A stretch of DNA of 64,000 nucleotides from Mariprofundus sp. UBA1536 (GCA_002323245.1 DCPU01000016.1:65876-129875), one strand, 5' to 3'; counted from the first letter of the stretch, positions 52,359-62,174 are shown. Translations and numbers: made by a program. Notes: generated by a model not told the origin, from the letters alone.

Positions 52359-53200
52359 ATGATTTCCTCCAGAAGCAAATCTCGTGCTTCTGGAAGGCTA
52401 CGCAATTTCTTTAAGGCTGCAACTTGGATTTGGCGAATCCGTTCACGGGTCACGCCCAAATGCTCACCAATGGCTTCAAGTGTCCATGGGTCATCTAATC
52501 CGCCCAGTCCGTAACGCAGTTGTATCACCTTTTGCTCTTGAGGATTGAGTTGATTTAACCAGCCGCCCAATAACGACTTAGAAGTATCCGATTCCAAATT
52601 CGCATGTGGCAACAAAGTATCTTTATCTTCAACCATATCAAATAAGGTTGTATTTTCAGTGCCCAATAAAACCTGATCACCACTTTCAGCAGATAGAATG
52701 GATTTCATCAACTCGCGCACACGTTCTCTTGTGTTGCCCATTTTGTAAGCGATTTCATCATCGGTGGGTTCGCGGCCTAAGATGGTGCGTAAATGGTTGG
52801 AGGAGCGAAGCAGGTGATTAATTTCTTTGGCGACATGGATGGGAATACGGATGGTGTGGGATTGGTTCATGATGCCGCGTTCAATGGCTTGGCGTATCCA
52901 CCAGGTGGCGTAAGTGGAAAAACGACAGCCATATTCTGGGTCAAATTTCTCAGCGGCGCGTATTAAGCCTAAGTTGCCTTCTTCAATCATATCATCCAAT
53001 GGCATGCTTTTGCTGTAATAACGGCGGGCAATGTTTATGACCAGACGCAGGTTGGCACTGATAAGCTTTTGTCTGGATTGTGTGCAGCCTGCCTGGATGG
53101 CATTGGCTAATTAAACTTCGTCTTCGGCAGTTAATAAGGCATAGCGTGAAATTTCGCGCATATAGATATTGATTGGTTCAAGGTTAACGCTGCTTTTCAT
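52355..53200 (-). pseudogene. rpoS: RpoS-type sigma factor with an in-frame TAA at codon 30
   Basis: Read from an ATG at 53200 (after GGAGT), the frame gives MKSSVNLEPINIYMREISRY, then LLTAEDEV, a TAA (53113-53111), then LANAIQAG and all remaining sigma-70 regions. Those are NLRLVINIARRYY, DMIEEGNLGLIRAAEKFDPE, FSTYATWWIRQAIERGIMNQ, and the region 4 helix LGVTRERIRQIQ. RpoS relatives have Glu at the stop position (EEEVEL-type), so a single GAA-to-TAA change explains it. Without readthrough only 29 residues are made. An internal ATG at 53005 would give a protein lacking regions 1.2 and part of 2.1. Everything after the stop is well conserved, so the change is recent, or a sequencing error. Confidence 0.88.
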
Positions 53201-53326
53201 GAGACTCCACTCCGTAAAACATCAGAGTTTAAAAAACTAAGATGCCCTAACGTTGCAGAGGGAGTGGTTGCCCGTATATCGCATGAATATGCGATACACT
53301 TTCAAATAGTTTGGATTGCGGCGTTG

Positions 53327-54742
53327 TTAGTCGATCAAAGGGTTGATGCTTGGATTTTCAAGAAAGCTTTTGACCTGCACCAAAAATTGCACGGCATCTT
53401 TACCATCAATCAATCGATGATCATACGACAAGGCGATATACATCATGGGTCTAATCACCATGGTATCTTGCTCAACAACCACACGTTTTAGAATGGTGTG
53501 CATGCCAAGAATGCCGCTTTGTGGCGTATTCAAGATGGGGGTGGAAAGCATGGAGCCAAACACACCACCATTGGTAATGGAAAAAGTGCCGCCCTGCATA
53601 TCTTCGGGTTTAAGTTTGCCTTCGCGGGCTTTGCCGGCCAGTTCGAGTACGCCCTGCTCAATTTCACCAAAACTTTTTAGGCCAACATCGCGTAACACAG
53701 GTACAATTAAGCCCGTATCAGTAGAGACGGCCACGCCCATATCAATGTAGTTGTGATACAACACATCATCGCCAGCAATTTGGGCATTGAGGCTAGGAAA
53801 TTGACCGCAAGCTTGGGCACAAGCTTTGATGAAAAACGACATAAAGCCTAATTTGCAGCCATATTTTGCTACAAATTCATCTTGGTATTTGCTGCGTAAG
53901 TCCATCACAGCTTGCAAGTTTACCTCATTGAATGTGGTGAGAATCGCAGCGGTGTTTTGTGCTTCTTTCAAACGCGTGGCGATGCGCTTGCGCAACCTTG
54001 TCATGGGCACAGGGATTTGCTCGCGATCAGGTATATCCATGTCGTGTTCAGACGCGGACTCCACAGGTTCTTTTTTAAGGGTAATCACCTTGGCATCTGG
54101 CTGTGCTTCTTTGGGAGCGGGGGAGGCTGAGGTGTCAATAATGCCCACCACTTGCCCTGGCTCTACGGTATCATCGACGTTAAAGCGTTGCTCTTTAAGT
54201 ACCCCGCTTTCAGTGGCTGTGATTTCCATAGTGATTTTATCGCTTTCGATTTCAGCAACAATATCATCCACTTCAACCGCTTCGCCCACATTTTTAAGCC
54301 AGCTGATGAGTGTGGCTTCAGTTTCAGACTCGCCCAAATGGGGCACTTTGATTTCAAACATTTGCCCAGTTTTTGAAGATGATTTCTTCACTTCGGGCTT
54401 TGCTGTGGTTGCTTTTCTGGCAGCTGCTTTTTCAGCTACTGGTGCAGGCGCTTCTTTAGCTTCAGCTTCTTCAGCCGCAGGCGCGGAGTTTTTTACATTG
54501 GCCACTGCATCGGTATCAATCAATCCAATCACTTGCCCAGGTTCTACCGTGGCATCCACTGCAAATTTTTGTTCGCTTAACACACCGCTTTCTGTGGCTG
54601 TGATTTCCATGGTGATTTTATCACTTTCAATTTCAGCAACAATATCATCCACTTCGACTGGGTCGCCTACATTTTTCAGCCAGCTAATCAGCGTGGCTTC
54701 GGTTTCCGATTCACCCAAATGGGGCACTTTAATCTCAAACAT
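53327..54742 (-). CDS. sucB: Dihydrolipoyl succinyltransferase (2-oxoglutarate dehydrogenase E2)
   Basis: 471 residues: lipoyl domain 1 (lipoyl Lys42 in IESDKITME), an Ala/Glu/Lys-rich linker, lipoyl domain 2 from residue 128 (Lys169, same motif), a second linker, then the catalytic domain with SYDHRLIDGKDAVQFL. The two lipoyl domains differ at about 8 of 77 residues. The peripheral subunit-binding domain that normally recruits E3 between lipoyl and catalytic parts is not recognisable: the linker goes from SEHDMDIPDREQIPV straight to PMTRLRKRIATRL. The start ATG at 54742 has GGAGCAAG before it and overlaps sucA by eight bases. LipB, needed for lipoylation, is encoded nearby. Confidence 0.93.
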   Translation of the reverse strand: MFEIKVPHLGESETEATLISWLKNVGDPVEVDDIVAEIESDKITMEITATESGVLSEQKFAVDATVEPGQVIGLIDTDAVANVKNSAPAAEEAEAKEAPAPVAEKAAARKATTAKPEVKKSSSKTGQMFEIKVPHLGESETEATLISWLKNVGEAVEVDDIVAEIESDKITMEITATESGVLKEQRFNVDDTVEPGQVVGIIDTSASPAPKEAQPDAKVITLKKEPVESASEHDMDIPDREQIPVPMTRLRKRIATRLKEAQNTAAILTTFNEVNLQAVMDLRSKYQDEFVAKYGCKLGFMSFFIKACAQACGQFPSLNAQIAGDDVLYHNYIDMGVAVSTDTGLIVPVLRDVGLKSFGEIEQGVLELAGKAREGKLKPEDMQGGTFSITNGGVFGSMLSTPILNTPQSGILGMHTILKRVVVEQDTMVIRPMMYIALSYDHRLIDGKDAVQFLVQVKSFLENPSINPLID

Positions 54743-57557
54743 ATCTTGCTCCGAATTTGTAGGCGATAAAGGCATCGGTGTTTTTGCTTAGGGCGCTGTT
54801 GACCAGATGCTCTTTTTCGCGTTGATGGCGTTTGATTGAGCCAACGGCAGGGGCTGCCAAGGATGGCCTGGCCAAAACAAACATTTTTTGGTCGGGTAAC
54901 AATGAATCACGGAGCCTGTGTTTGATTTGCCGCCAAGCGCCCTGATTCAAGGGCTCTTCTTGTAGCCATAATACTTCCTTGCTTGATGCATAGGGCTCTT
55001 GTTGTAACAGGGCTTTGAGCTCAGCCATAGGGAAGGGGTAAAGGCGCTCAAGGCGAATGCTGTGTACATCCTCAATGCCTTGTTCTTCTCTAGCTTCAAG
55101 CAGGTCAAAATGCACTTTGCCCGTGCATAATACTACGCGGCGTGACGCTTTGGTTGCTGGCGTTTTTTCAGGCAATACAGGCTGGAAGCTTTTGGTTGTT
55201 AAATCTTCCAAATCGGAGAATGAGGCTTTGTTTCTGAGCATGCTTTTTGGCGCCATCATGATGAGCGGTTTGCGCATGGTGCTCAAATATTGCCTGCGTA
55301 ATAAGTGAAACAATTGTGCAGGTGTGGTAGGGCATACCACCTGCATATTGTCATCGGCACATAATTGCAAAAAGCGCTCAAGCCTAGCTGAAGAGTGTTC
55401 CGCACCTTGGCCTTCAAAACCATGTGGCAGCCACAATACGAGGCCAGACATACGTTTCCATTTGGACTCGCCCGCAGCAATAAATTGGTCAATCACCACT
55501 TGCGCCATATTGGCAAAATCGCCGTATTGGGCTTCCCAAATCACCAAAGCTCTTGGTTCAGCTACCGAATAACCATACTCATAACCAAGTACAGCCATTT
55601 CAGAGAGCATACTATCAATCACCAAAAAGCGTGATAACTCGCCATTAATCAACTGGCGAAGTGGTGTAAAAGCTTTGCCAGTTTTTTGGTCGTAGACAAT
55701 GGCATGGCGATGGAAAAAGGTGCCGCGGCCAGAATCTTGGCCAGACAAACGCACCCAGCCACCTTCATCAAGCAAGGTGGCATAGGCCATAATTTCAGCG
55801 CAACCCCAATCGATTTGTGCCTTGCCTTCCATCATTTCAATGCGGCTGTCGTAAATACTTTTTACTTTCGGGTGCAGCGAAAAGTCATCGGGCACCTTGC
55901 AAGCATTTTTTACCAAAGTGAGCAGGGTTTCGGCAGTGGATGTGGTGTCAGGCTCACTAAAATCGCCTTTGACATAAGCTTCCCAGCGGCCTTTCAGACT
56001 GTTGGCATGGGAAGGCTCAGTTTGCGGCAAAGCCAGATTGCTCTTGCGCACGGCATCCAAGGCTTCACGGAAGTTTTTGGCAATGTCTAATGTTTCTTCT
56101 TCGCTGTAAATGCCTGCCGCTATCAATTGTTTACGGTAGATATGTTGCACGGATTCATGGGCGCGAATGCGCTCATACATTTTCGGCTGGGTGACTTCTG
56201 GAGCATCAGCTTCGTTGTGTCCCAAACGGCGGTAACAGACCAAATCAATCACCACATCACCATGGAATTGATGGCGATAGTCCATCGCCAGCTCCATCGC
56301 CATACAGCAGGCTTCAGGGTCATCACCATTCACATGCAGGATTGGCGCTTGCACCAGCTTAGCCACATCGGTGCAGTTGAGCGTAGAGCGTGCATCAAAG
56401 GGATTGGTGGTAAAACCAATTTGATTGTTCACCACAATATGGATAGTGCCGCCCGTACGATAGCCTGACAAATCACCAAGGTTTAATGATTCAGCGACCA
56501 CGCCTTGACCCGCAAAGGCAGCGTCGCCATGCACCAATACGCCAAGCACTTCGCGGCGAGCATCATCGTTGCGGCGGCATTGGCGTGCGCGCACGCTGCC
56601 TAGCACCACAGGCGAAATGATTTCAAGATGGGATGGGTTAAAGCCAAGCGATAAATGCACATCGCCGCCCGAGGTGGTGATATCCGATGAGAAGCCCATG
56701 TGATATTTCACATCACCAGCGCCCGTTTCGGCATCCGAAAATTGATTGCCTTCAAATTCAGCAAAAATGTCGGAGAGTGATTTGTTCATCACATTGGCCA
56801 ACACATTCAGCCTGCCCCTATGGGCCATACCCATAATAATTTCTTTCACGCCTTTGCTGCCAGCATGCTGAATCATGGTGTTCAGCATAGGGATAAGGGT
56901 TTCGCCGCCTTCAAGTGAAAAGCGCTTTTGGCCGGTGTAACGGGTGTGCAAGAACCTTTCAAACTCTTCGGCTTTCATCACATCCCTAAAAATAAGTTTG
57001 CGTTTCTCTTCTTCAAATTGCGGGGTGGAGCGAACCTTTTCTAAGCGATGTTGAAACCACTGCTTACGCGCTGTATTGCTGATATGCATCAGCTCAGGGC
57101 CAATATGCCCGCAATAGGTTTTGGATAAAATATCGAGAATGTCGCGTAGCGGCAGGGTGGTGGGTGCTATCAAATCACCTGTTGGGAAGGGTTTGTCCAA
57201 ATCATTGTCGTCCAAGCCATAATAGGCCAACTCCATATCTGGGCTGCGACGACGTTCTTGTTGTTGCAGCGGATCGAGCTTGGCATGTAAGTGGCCATGG
57301 ATACGCCAGGCATGAATCAAATACAACGCCCTTGAGGGATATTCTACTGCACTCAAGCCTTGGGTTTGGCTTGATTCTTGGATTGCTATAGGTGTAGAAG
57401 CCCGCGCGATAGCTTCAGCAGCCTTTGGCGCAGCTATGGGTTTGGGAGATGATACTGAAGCAGGCTGATGCTGTCGCAAACGCATGCTGCCTTGCAACTT
57501 TTTGATGATGTCCTCATGCGAGGGGTGTTGATTTGAAGGATCGTTCGAAGCTGGCAT
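54735..57557 (-). CDS. sucA: 2-oxoglutarate dehydrogenase E1 component
   Basis: Thiamine-diphosphate enzyme that decarboxylates 2-oxoglutarate in the TCA cycle. 940 residues: the short E2-interacting N-terminal motif AWRIHGHLHAKLDPL, HTRYTGQKRFSLEGGETLIP, the ThDP/Mg region GDDPEACCMAMELA, and YRRLGHNEADAPEVTQP. The C-terminal transketolase half contains EAQYGDFANMAQVVIDQFI and LPHGFEGQGAEHSSARLERF. A Pro/Ala-rich leader of about 70 residues is less conserved. It is the promoter-proximal gene of sucAB. Confidence 0.96.
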   Translation of the reverse strand: MPASNDPSNQHPSHEDIIKKLQGSMRLRQHQPASVSSPKPIAAPKAAEAIARASTPIAIQESSQTQGLSAVEYPSRALYLIHAWRIHGHLHAKLDPLQQQERRRSPDMELAYYGLDDNDLDKPFPTGDLIAPTTLPLRDILDILSKTYCGHIGPELMHISNTARKQWFQHRLEKVRSTPQFEEEKRKLIFRDVMKAEEFERFLHTRYTGQKRFSLEGGETLIPMLNTMIQHAGSKGVKEIIMGMAHRGRLNVLANVMNKSLSDIFAEFEGNQFSDAETGAGDVKYHMGFSSDITTSGGDVHLSLGFNPSHLEIISPVVLGSVRARQCRRNDDARREVLGVLVHGDAAFAGQGVVAESLNLGDLSGYRTGGTIHIVVNNQIGFTTNPFDARSTLNCTDVAKLVQAPILHVNGDDPEACCMAMELAMDYRHQFHGDVVIDLVCYRRLGHNEADAPEVTQPKMYERIRAHESVQHIYRKQLIAAGIYSEEETLDIAKNFREALDAVRKSNLALPQTEPSHANSLKGRWEAYVKGDFSEPDTTSTAETLLTLVKNACKVPDDFSLHPKVKSIYDSRIEMMEGKAQIDWGCAEIMAYATLLDEGGWVRLSGQDSGRGTFFHRHAIVYDQKTGKAFTPLRQLINGELSRFLVIDSMLSEMAVLGYEYGYSVAEPRALVIWEAQYGDFANMAQVVIDQFIAAGESKWKRMSGLVLWLPHGFEGQGAEHSSARLERFLQLCADDNMQVVCPTTPAQLFHLLRRQYLSTMRKPLIMMAPKSMLRNKASFSDLEDLTTKSFQPVLPEKTPATKASRRVVLCTGKVHFDLLEAREEQGIEDVHSIRLERLYPFPMAELKALLQQEPYASSKEVLWLQEEPLNQGAWRQIKHRLRDSLLPDQKMFVLARPSLAAPAVGSIKRHQREKEHLVNSALSKNTDAFIAYKFGARYV

Positions 57558-57611
57558 TCATCTCTCCCGAAGATTTCTGAAACCTACCCCAATTTTAGCT
57601 ACAATATCTGC

Positions 57612-59042
57612 TTAAAGCCAACGCAAAAGGAAACGCACTACCTTTTTTGTGCCAGATGAGAACAATTTATCTGTATAAAAGCTTCCCGCCACGCGCTTAT
57701 TCACTTCCGCCAATGTCGGATACGGGGCAATCATGGAGGCCATGGCTCCAATTTTCAGCTTTTGGCTCACTGCCAAAATCCACGGCTGAATCAATTCGCC
57801 TGCATGCAACCCCACAATGCTGGCGCCAAGAATCAATCCCTTGGGCGTAGTTACTACTTTTACCAATCCTTCGGTGCGGCGCTCGGCTTGGGCGCGATCA
57901 TTTTCTTCAAATGACCATTTCAAAATCCGCACTTCTTTGCCCTGTTTTTTGGCATCGGCTTCCGATAAACCCACATGTGCAAGTTCCGGATCGGTATAGG
58001 TCACCCATGGCACGGCCGAATAATCCACTCTGGCAGGCAGCTTGAATAAAATGTTGCGGATAATGATGCCCGCTTGGTATGCCGCCATATGTGTGAACTG
58101 ATAAGGACCTGCTACATCACCAATGGCAAACACCTTTTTGTTGCTCGTGCGCAAGCGCTTGTCCACCTTAATGCCACGCGGTGAATATGTAATGCCCGCT
58201 GCTTCTAGGTTGAGGCTATTCACATTGGCTTTTCGGCCCGTGGCCACCAACACATGCGAGCCATCCACTTGCTGGCTTTGCCCATCAAGGTTGTAAAAGG
58301 CCGTGATGACGTTGGCTGTTTTTTCAAGGCGCAGGTCTTGTACACCTTCAGCCAAAGCGATGCCTTCGCCGCGCAAATGATCGATTACAATCGACGTTAA
58401 ATCAGGATCATCTTTCATCAGCAGTTTGGCCACTTCAATCACAGTCACCTTTGCGCCAAGGCGGCGATGGGCCTGGGCCAATTCTATACCAATTGGGCCG
58501 CCACCAATCACGATGAGGTGGTCGATTTTTTCTTTGTTATCGAAAATATTTTCGTTGGTGAAATAGGGTACATGTTCAACGCCTGGAATGGGCGGCACAA
58601 AAGCAGAAGAGCCAGTGGCCACCACCACATACTTGGCTTGGATTTGCGTGTTGCCTGCTTGTACGGTGTGTTTGTCGACAAAACTTGCGGCGGCTTGAAT
58701 CACGTGCACGCCCAAGCCCTCAAAGCGCTCCACAGAATCATTAGGGGCAATGGCGTGAATCACGCTATGCACATGCTCATGCACTGCCGCCCAATCCACT
58801 TCTGGCTGGGAGGCTTTGATGCCAAAGGCAGCCGCATCACGCATGGTTTGCGCCGTATGCCCTGCTGCAAGTAAGGCTTTGGATGGTACGCAGCCTGTGT
58901 TTAAACAATCTCCGCCCATGTCGCCTTTTTCAATCAGCACCACTTTGGCGCCCATTTGCACAGCGCCAGCGGCAACAGATAAGCCACCAGATCCCGCGCC
59001 GATGACGCAAATATCAGTTTTGATGATGTTTAGATTGCTCAT
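57612..59042 (-). CDS. Mercuric-reductase-like pyridine nucleotide-disulfide oxidoreductase
   Basis: 476 residues: FAD motif GAGSGGLSVAAGAVQMGA, redox-active disulfide CLNTGC (C46, C51), NAD motif GGGPIGIELAQAHRRLGA, and ATGRKAN. The dimer-interface motif that in true dihydrolipoyl dehydrogenases reads HxHPTxxE is APYPTLAEV here, without the catalytic His. This is typical of the mercuric-reductase-like group often linked to TVP38/TMEM64 membrane proteins, and such a gene overlaps its start. It follows sucAB, so an E3 role is tempting but not supported by the active site. Confidence 0.88.
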   Translation of the reverse strand: MSNLNIIKTDICVIGAGSGGLSVAAGAVQMGAKVVLIEKGDMGGDCLNTGCVPSKALLAAGHTAQTMRDAAAFGIKASQPEVDWAAVHEHVHSVIHAIAPNDSVERFEGLGVHVIQAAASFVDKHTVQAGNTQIQAKYVVVATGSSAFVPPIPGVEHVPYFTNENIFDNKEKIDHLIVIGGGPIGIELAQAHRRLGAKVTVIEVAKLLMKDDPDLTSIVIDHLRGEGIALAEGVQDLRLEKTANVITAFYNLDGQSQQVDGSHVLVATGRKANVNSLNLEAAGITYSPRGIKVDKRLRTSNKKVFAIGDVAGPYQFTHMAAYQAGIIIRNILFKLPARVDYSAVPWVTYTDPELAHVGLSEADAKKQGKEVRILKWSFEENDRAQAERRTEGLVKVVTTPKGLILGASIVGLHAGELIQPWILAVSQKLKIGAMASMIAPYPTLAEVNKRVAGSFYTDKLFSSGTKKVVRFLLRWL

Positions 59043-59737
59043 GAAGCCGCCTTTGATGCTTTGAATTTTTTATAAAACACAGGCAGTAGTGAAAGCAGGC
59101 CAAGGCCCGCCAGTGCGCCAATCATTTGTGGGGTCAACACACCTGCAATGGAAAAGCTCTCACCCTGCTCAAACACTTGGCCAAGGCCGCTGCCAGCAAA
59201 AGCAAAGACAAAGGTGGCTGGCATAATGCCAAAGAAGGTGGCAATCACGTAGGTGCGCAACGGCACGCCCAAAAATGCAGGAGCCAAGTTGACAATAAAG
59301 AAGGGAAAAAGCGGCACAAGGCGCAGCACAAACATATAAGATAAAGCATTATCGTTAAAGCCATCGCGCATGGTCTGCATGTATTTGCCTGCCTTGGCCA
59401 ATAAGGCATCACCCAAAGATGATTTGGCAATCAAGAAGATGGCCGTTGCGCCCAAGGTGGCGCCCACCACGGTGTATAGGCCGCCCCAAAGGCCACCAAA
59501 AAGAAAGCCGCCAGCAAGGGTCATGATGGTGCCGCCAGGCAAAGAGAAGGCGACCACAGCGATGTAGACAAGGATAAATACCAGCGGAGCGATGAAGGGG
59601 TTCGTGCTCACCCAATCGTTGAGTTGTAAACGGTGTTCGCGAAGTTGTTCAAAGCTTAGATATTCATGCCAGCCCATGCCGATAAACAGGGCTGTGAGGG
59701 CGATAATGAGTAGCAGGGGTAAACTTTTTTTCAGCAT
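59039..59737 (-). CDS. TVP38/TMEM64 (DedA-like) membrane protein
   Basis: 232 residues with five to six membrane helices and the family core VAFSLPGGTIMTLAGGFLFG followed by GLYTVVGATLGATAIFLIAK. FVLRLVPLFPFFIVNLAPAFLGV is also present. Relatives are thought to transport or flip lipids or small molecules. It overlaps the flavoprotein gene by four bases, a frequent pairing. Confidence 0.93.
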   Translation of the reverse strand: MLKKSLPLLLIIALTALFIGMGWHEYLSFEQLREHRLQLNDWVSTNPFIAPLVFILVYIAVVAFSLPGGTIMTLAGGFLFGGLWGGLYTVVGATLGATAIFLIAKSSLGDALLAKAGKYMQTMRDGFNDNALSYMFVLRLVPLFPFFIVNLAPAFLGVPLRTYVIATFFGIMPATFVFAFAGSGLGQVFEQGESFSIAGVLTPQMIGALAGLGLLSLLPVFYKKFKASKAAS

Positions 59738-59819
59738 GAAGTCATGGCCTCTAGTGTTCGATTTGTTGTTTGGTCGCGCCGTTTACCGAAAGCTTACAAA
59801 GCTTGTGCTGCGCCAGAGA

Positions 59820-60401
59820 TTAATACGGCCAGGTATCAAAGGCCGTCATCGAAAAGGCGATACCATTGTATGCCAGAATCACACCCGTGGGGGTGATTTC
59901 GCGTAGCAATAAAGCAGCGCTGACATGGCGCATTTCATGCATCACTTTGTCGTTGATAATCACCATACGTTTGGCCGCGTCATCGGCATAGGTGTGGGCG
60001 GAAATGTTGATGGCCGGTAAGGAAGCTAACACTTCAGACGGCAACTCGCTTAAGGTCGGTAAATTCGTCATTTCGCTTATCGGCGGTGCAATGGATTGCT
60101 CTACTTCTACGATGGGTTCGACTGGTGCAGGCGCAACCGACTTGGCTTCAGGTTGGGTTGTTGGCAAGACATTAGGCGCTTGGGTTGCGGCAGATGTCAG
60201 CTGCTTGTCAGGTTGTTCAGGCATCAGCAACCAGAGCAGTAAGGCAGCAGCAAGCAGACCAAAGCTAAAGCGCCATGTTGTTCTGTTGTGCGACGGCTGT
60301 TCAGTAGCGTTGGTTTGTGTATTTATCGTTTGGCTGGTGGGCGTTTGTTGCTGTTGCCTGCTTTGTTCGGCTTTGTTGAGAGCATCGAGAATATACGACA
60401 T
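59820..60401 (-). CDS. GspB-like protein
   Basis: 193 residues beginning MSYILDALNKAEQSRQQQQ, the hallmark of GspB/ExeB proteins. A single membrane helix follows at about 45-60 and a Pro/Ala-rich periplasmic linker after it. The C-terminal domain is INISAHTYADDAAKRMVIIN with REITPTGVILAYNGIAFSM. With GspA it helps to place the type II secretin or pilus machinery through the peptidoglycan. The start directly follows the gspA stop. Confidence 0.9.
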   Translation of the reverse strand: MSYILDALNKAEQSRQQQQTPTSQTINTQTNATEQPSHNRTTWRFSFGLLAAALLLWLLMPEQPDKQLTSAATQAPNVLPTTQPEAKSVAPAPVEPIVEVEQSIAPPISEMTNLPTLSELPSEVLASLPAINISAHTYADDAAKRMVIINDKVMHEMRHVSAALLLREITPTGVILAYNGIAFSMTAFDTWPY

Positions 60402-62150
60402 TTATAGCTTGGCCTCGCTAGCTGGCGTGGTTTGCAAACTTGGAAAACCGTTATCCACCAAGCTGTTGATATGAATCCAAGTGATGGGGCCAGCCACACC
60501 GTCGGGGTTCAGGCCTTGGCCGCGTTGAAAGCTTTTTACTTGGTCTTTAAGACCTGCATCATATGTTAGGCGCGGCGCGCCAATCCATTGCAGGTGTTCA
60601 GCAGCTGAGATTTTTTCAGCCAGCAATTGCACAAGTTTACCTTCATGGCCGGGGCGCACAGGGCCTTGGTAACCCATAGGCGCGCGCCACAAAATCGTGA
60701 AATCGTTATGGCTTTGTAGCACCAACTGGGCAAGGCTGACTTGGGCGGTATCACCCGCCGCTAATATTTTGGCAGTGGTGCCAGAAAGGGCTGTGATGCT
60801 CGCAAAAGTGGTTTGCCCTTGGGCATCCGAAAGGGTCAACACCGCTGGCCGATTGAGGCTGCGCATCTGCGCAATATCGCCGCGCTGACGCAAGCAGCGC
60901 AATTGGTGCGTGCTGGCAAACGCGCATGCTGCGCCATCACGGGCTGCATCATAAGTGATGCCCCAGGCGGCAAAGATGCTTTCAAAGGCAATGTCTTGCT
61001 CGGGAGTGGATGGAATATTAGGCAAGGATAGCATTTCAGGTTGCGCTTTTTGGCTCACAACTTCTTCGGCGACAACTTCTTCGGCGACAACAGCTTCGAC
61101 GGCCACTTCTTCGGGTAGTGTTTCGGCAATGATTGCAGCCATGGGATCAGCTTCGATGTCTTGTCGGAGGGCTGGTTCAGGTTGCTGGGTGATGGTCACA
61201 GGCAAAGGTTCAGTGATGGTTGTGTGTACGTTAGTGACCTTGCTTGTTGATGTCTGTAGATTCATCCAAATCAATCCAGCGGAAATAAGCAGCAGCGAAG
61301 TTGCATAAACCCATAGCATGCTCGCGCCTTGGGGTTTGCTGTGATGACCGCAAACTTCCAGCACAGCTTGCTTTAAAATCTTTTTACTTACCGTTTTTTG
61401 TTCGCAGCTATAAGTGCCAAGCAAAGCGCGATCAGCAATCAGATTCATCAAGCGTGGCACGCCGTGTGTATGCTTGTAAAGCAAGTTGATGATGGTTGGG
61501 GAGAAGATGCTTTGCTTGTCCAATCCCGCTACGCTGAGACGATGGTTGATGTAGGCATGTGACTCGCTCTTGCTCAGCGGGGTGAGGTGATAGCGGGCGG
61601 TGATGCGTTGGGCGAGTTGGCGCAGCTCTTGGCGTTGCAGCAGCTCGGCCAGTTCGGGTTGTCCGAGCAACATGATTTGCAGCAGCTTTTTATCGTTGGT
61701 TTCAAGGTTGGTGAGCAAGCGTAGTTGTTCTAACACACTGGGATCAAGGTTCTGCGCTTCATCAATGATGACGACCGTGTGCCGCCCCGCTGCGTGTTGC
61801 GCCAAGAGGTAATCGTTGAGTAAATCCGTTAAATCTTTGATGCTGTGTTGCGCGGGATAACTGATGTGCATCTCATCGCAAATGCTGGCCAGCAGCTCCA
61901 GCGATGTAAGTTTGGGATTGATGATATAAGCGATATTGGTTTTATCGGGCACACGCTCAAGCAATCGCCTGCAAATCGTGGTTTTGCCCGTGCCCACTTC
62001 GCCAGTAAGGACCATCACCCCGCCTTCACCCTGCAAGCCATACAGCATATGCGCCAAAGCTTCCTGATGGCGCTCGCTCATCAACAAATAACGCGGATTG
62101 GGCGCAATGGTGAAAGGTTTTTCGCTAAACCCGAAGTAGGCGTTATACAT
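60402..62150 (-). CDS. GspA/ExeA-type ATPase with peptidoglycan-binding domain
   Basis: 582 residues: MYNAYFGFSEKPFTIAPNPR at the start, Walker A GEVGTGKTT (50-58), Walker B HTVVIIDEAQNLDP, a membrane helix at about 278-296, and a periplasmic part that ends in a peptidoglycan-binding domain (DAGLKDQVKSFQRGQGLNPD, then GVAGPITW). The periplasmic linker contains a tandem 18-base repeat coding for VVAEE units near 61056-61098. It uses ATP to remodel peptidoglycan for secretin assembly. No other secretion genes lie in the window. Confidence 0.92.
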   Translation of the reverse strand: MYNAYFGFSEKPFTIAPNPRYLLMSERHQEALAHMLYGLQGEGGVMVLTGEVGTGKTTICRRLLERVPDKTNIAYIINPKLTSLELLASICDEMHISYPAQHSIKDLTDLLNDYLLAQHAAGRHTVVIIDEAQNLDPSVLEQLRLLTNLETNDKKLLQIMLLGQPELAELLQRQELRQLAQRITARYHLTPLSKSESHAYINHRLSVAGLDKQSIFSPTIINLLYKHTHGVPRLMNLIADRALLGTYSCEQKTVSKKILKQAVLEVCGHHSKPQGASMLWVYATSLLLISAGLIWMNLQTSTSKVTNVHTTITEPLPVTITQQPEPALRQDIEADPMAAIIAETLPEEVAVEAVVAEEVVAEEVVSQKAQPEMLSLPNIPSTPEQDIAFESIFAAWGITYDAARDGAACAFASTHQLRCLRQRGDIAQMRSLNRPAVLTLSDAQGQTTFASITALSGTTAKILAAGDTAQVSLAQLVLQSHNDFTILWRAPMGYQGPVRPGHEGKLVQLLAEKISAAEHLQWIGAPRLTYDAGLKDQVKSFQRGQGLNPDGVAGPITWIHINSLVDNGFPSLQTTPASEAKL

Positions 62151-62174
62151 GGCTAGATATCGTGAAAACGGAAT

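Noticed and set aside
53111..53113. Stop codon in the rpoS-like gene as recoding (selenocysteine or programmed frameshift).
   Set aside because: The codon is TAA, not TGA, and the frame is unchanged on both sides, so recoding is not suggested.
53826..54791. Open frame of 321 codons on the plus strand opposite sucB.
   Set aside because: Ser/Thr-rich shadow of the repetitive lipoyl region; sucB on the other strand is certain.
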